NCBI RefSeq assembly: GCF_003992665.1
Contig: NZ_RZMX01000008.1
Location: 1 to 64,000, forward strand
DNA: 64,000 nucleotides
Direction: 5' to 3'
Source of the DNA: Pelagibacterium montanilacus
GTDB taxonomy: Bacteria; Pseudomonadota; Alphaproteobacteria; Rhizobiales; Devosiaceae
The position numbers and the translations under genes are program-made. Positions 62,256 to 64,000 of the stretch are shown in pieces. The stretch's first letter is position 1. Every line of letters starts with the position of its first letter. A model generated the notes under the pieces. That model searched no databases and was not told the origin of the DNA. It saw nothing but the letters and a program-made list of their open reading frames with translations.

Positions 62256-63209
62256 ATGGTCTATCTGACACTTCTCGCCGGCTTCGTGCTCCTTGTGGCC
62301 GGCGGCGAATCCTTCGTGCGCGGCTCGGTGGCCATCGCACGGCGGTTCGGCATGTCGCCGCTGCTGATCGGGCTTACGCTGATGGGATTCGGCACGTCCC
62401 TGCCCGAGGGGGTGACCTCAATCCAGGCGGCGCTCGACGGCGCGCCCGGCATCGCCATCGGCAACGTGGTGGGGTCCAACATCGCCAATATCCTCCTGAT
62501 CCTGGGGGTGTGCGCCATGATCTATCCGGTGCCGGTGAACCGTTCGATCCTGCGCCGGGACGGCTCGGTGCTTGTTGTCGCCTCGCTCGCCATGCTGGCG
62601 ATCGTGGTCATCGGCACTCTGGGGCGCATCGCGGGCCTCGTGCTGGTCGCCGCGCTCATCGCCTATGTGGTGCGCTCCTATCTGGCCGAGCGCCGGGGGC
62701 CCGGCGCGCCCCAAGCCGAACAGGCCAGCCAGCTTCCCGGCGGAGAGGCCAAGCCCATGGCGCTCTGGCTGGCGCTGCTCATCACCCTCGCGGGTCTGGT
62801 GCTGACCGTTGTCGGCGCCCGGCTGCTGGTGAGCGCAGCGGTGGAACTGGCCTCGGCATTTGGCATTTCCGAAACCATCATCGGGCTGACAGTGGTTGCG
62901 GTGGGCACCTCGCTGCCCGAACTGGCCACCTCGATCATCGCGGCGATCAGGCGCCAGACAGACCTGGCGCTGGGCAATGTCATAGGGTCCAACATCTTCA
63001 ACATCTTCGCGATTCTCGGCGCGACCGCGCTGATCGCGCCAATCCCGGTACCGCCGGAAATCATCCGCCTCGACATCTGGGTGATGCTGGGAGCGACGGC
63101 GGCGCTGCTGGCCTTCGCCTATACCGGCAAGAAGATCGTGCGCTGGGAGGCCGGCGCGTTCCTCCTCGCCTATGTGGGGTATGTGGGCTATCTGGCCCTA
63201 AACGTCTGA
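62256..63209 (+). CDS. Calcium/sodium antiporter (YrbG-like)
   Basis: ATG at 62256. The 317-residue protein has ten or so membrane helices and the two alpha repeats of the NCX superfamily: GFGTSLPEGVTSIQAALDGA with IAIGNVVGSNIANILLILG, and VAVGTSLPELATSIIAAIRR with LALGNVIGSNIFNIFAILG. Acidic residues in both GTSLPE motifs bind Ca2+. It is convergent with miaA. Confidence 0.92.
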   Translation: MVYLTLLAGFVLLVAGGESFVRGSVAIARRFGMSPLLIGLTLMGFGTSLPEGVTSIQAALDGAPGIAIGNVVGSNIANILLILGVCAMIYPVPVNRSILRRDGSVLVVASLAMLAIVVIGTLGRIAGLVLVAALIAYVVRSYLAERRGPGAPQAEQASQLPGGEAKPMALWLALLITLAGLVLTVVGARLLVSAAVELASAFGISETIIGLTVVAVGTSLPELATSIIAAIRRQTDLALGNVIGSNIFNIFAILGATALIAPIPVPPEIIRLDIWVMLGATAALLAFAYTGKKIVRWEAGAFLLAYVGYVGYLALNV

Positions 63210-64000
63210 CGCGAAGGGATCGAGGACGGTCCAGTCGCCCATTCGATTGCGGAACCAGGTGGACTGGCGCTTGGCGTATTGCCGAGTCGCGGTGACGGCG
63301 CTTTCGATGGCGGCGTCCCGCGAGAGGCGGCCCGCCAGCATGTCGGCGATCTGGGGCACGCCGATGGCCTTCATGGCCGGCAACCCGGGATCAAGCCCGA
63401 GGGCAAGGAGCGCCTCGACTTCCTCGACCGCTCCTGCATCCATCATCGCGGCGAAGCGCTCCGCGATACGGCGGCGCAGTACGGCCCGCTGCGGCATCAG
63501 CACAATGCGCTCGAGATCCCAGCCCGCGAGCGGCGCCGGCTGGTCGTCGGCAAGATAGGCGCTCAAGGGACGCCCCGTGGCCTCGAGAACCGAGAGCGCG
63601 CGGACCACGCGCTGGGGGTCGGCGACCTCCAGGCGGTCGGCAAGATCCGGGTCCAGCTCGGCAAGAAGCGCCATGCGCCCATGGGCGTCCAGAACGGACA
63701 CCCGCGCCTCCACCGCTTGAATCACCGCGTGAGGAACGGGCGGGATCGGGGCGAATCCCTTTGTCAGGGCATCGAAATAAAGCCCTGTGCCGCCAACGAA
63801 AATCAGCGGCTGGCGCGCGGACGCGCTGCCCTGAATCACCGCTTGAACATCGGCCAGCCAAGCGCCGGTGGAATAGCGCCGGGCGGGATCGACATGGCCA
63901 AAGAGCACATGCTCGGCGGCGGCCAGTTCTGCGGGATCGGGGCGCGCGGTCAGCCGGTCGAGGACGCCATAGACCTGCATGGAATCGGTGTTGACGATCA
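63198..64000 (-). CDS. miaA: tRNA dimethylallyltransferase, 5' part outside window
   Basis: About 267 codons of the 3' part are present. Visible motifs are TDSMQVYGVLDRLTARPDPA at the window edge, LIFVGGTGLYFDALTKGF, DPQRVVRALSVLEATGRPLS, IGVPQIADMLAGRLS and RQYAKRQSTWFRNRM. It adds dimethylallyl to A37 of tRNAs reading UNN codons. The P-loop N-terminus lies beyond position 64000. The 3' end overlaps that of the antiporter by 12 bases. Confidence 0.95.
   Translation of the reverse strand, partial: IVNTDSMQVYGVLDRLTARPDPAELAAAEHVLFGHVDPARRYSTGAWLADVQAVIQGSASARQPLIFVGGTGLYFDALTKGFAPIPPVPHAVIQAVEARVSVLDAHGRMALLAELDPDLADRLEVADPQRVVRALSVLEATGRPLSAYLADDQPAPLAGWDLERIVLMPQRAVLRRRIAERFAAMMDAGAVEEVEALLALGLDPGLPAMKAIGVPQIADMLAGRLSRDAAIESAVTATRQYAKRQSTWFRNRMGDWTVLDPFASDV

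Overview
The window comes from a high-GC alphaproteobacterium, most likely Hyphomicrobiales and perhaps a Devosia/Pelagibacterium-like genus. This rests on the leuA, ilvC, ilvBN, pdxJ, pncAB and miaA context, a GapR/DUF2312 gene and the codon use. The genus is an inference, because no rRNA is present.

Positions 1-1427 hold an IS701-type insertion sequence. Its transposase is split by a -1 frame change at a canonical slippery heptamer. Positions 1476-3010 carry two small class I methyltransferase genes of visibly lower GC. From about 3040 to 41688 lies an apparently intact lambda-like siphoprophage. Its integrase abuts tRNA-Lys(CUU). No second copy of the tRNA 3' end is visible, so the left border is probably outside the window.

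The prophage has a lambda-type immunity region: an S24 repressor, a divergent Cro-position protein and four matching 16-bp palindromic operators, two of them inside promoter spacers. A short rightward operon ends in the integrase. The leftward early operon encodes a ParB/MT-A70 fusion methylase, GapR, a GNAT protein, a replication initiator containing iteron-like repeats, and a NusG-like protein. The leftward late operon follows lambda gene order: small and large terminase, W, portal, protease with nested scaffold, decoration, capsid, FII, Z, U, V, G/GT frameshift, tape measure, M, L, K, J, then fibres.

The leftward operon is interrupted by singleton genes on the opposite strand. Three lie in the early region: a two-TM protein with a C-terminal WYL-like domain, a two-TM pentapeptide-repeat protein flanked by a 33-bp direct duplication of the gapR 5' end, and a proline-rich protein. 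A smaller one lies inside the tail module. They look like cargo (morons), and the two membrane proteins are the best candidates here for an undescribed exclusion or defence function.

Positions 41880-64000 are ordinary chromosome: msrA, an Aat homologue, leuA, phzF-like, UPF0303, ilvC, tetR, DUF2254, FMN reductase, MFS, pdxJ, EamA, ilvN, ilvB, a glycine-zipper lipoprotein, MATE, pncB, pncA, a Ca/Na antiporter and the 3' part of miaA. Upstream of ilvB is a classical attenuator: a 16-residue leader peptide with eight Ile/Leu/Val residues, a pause hairpin and an intrinsic terminator.
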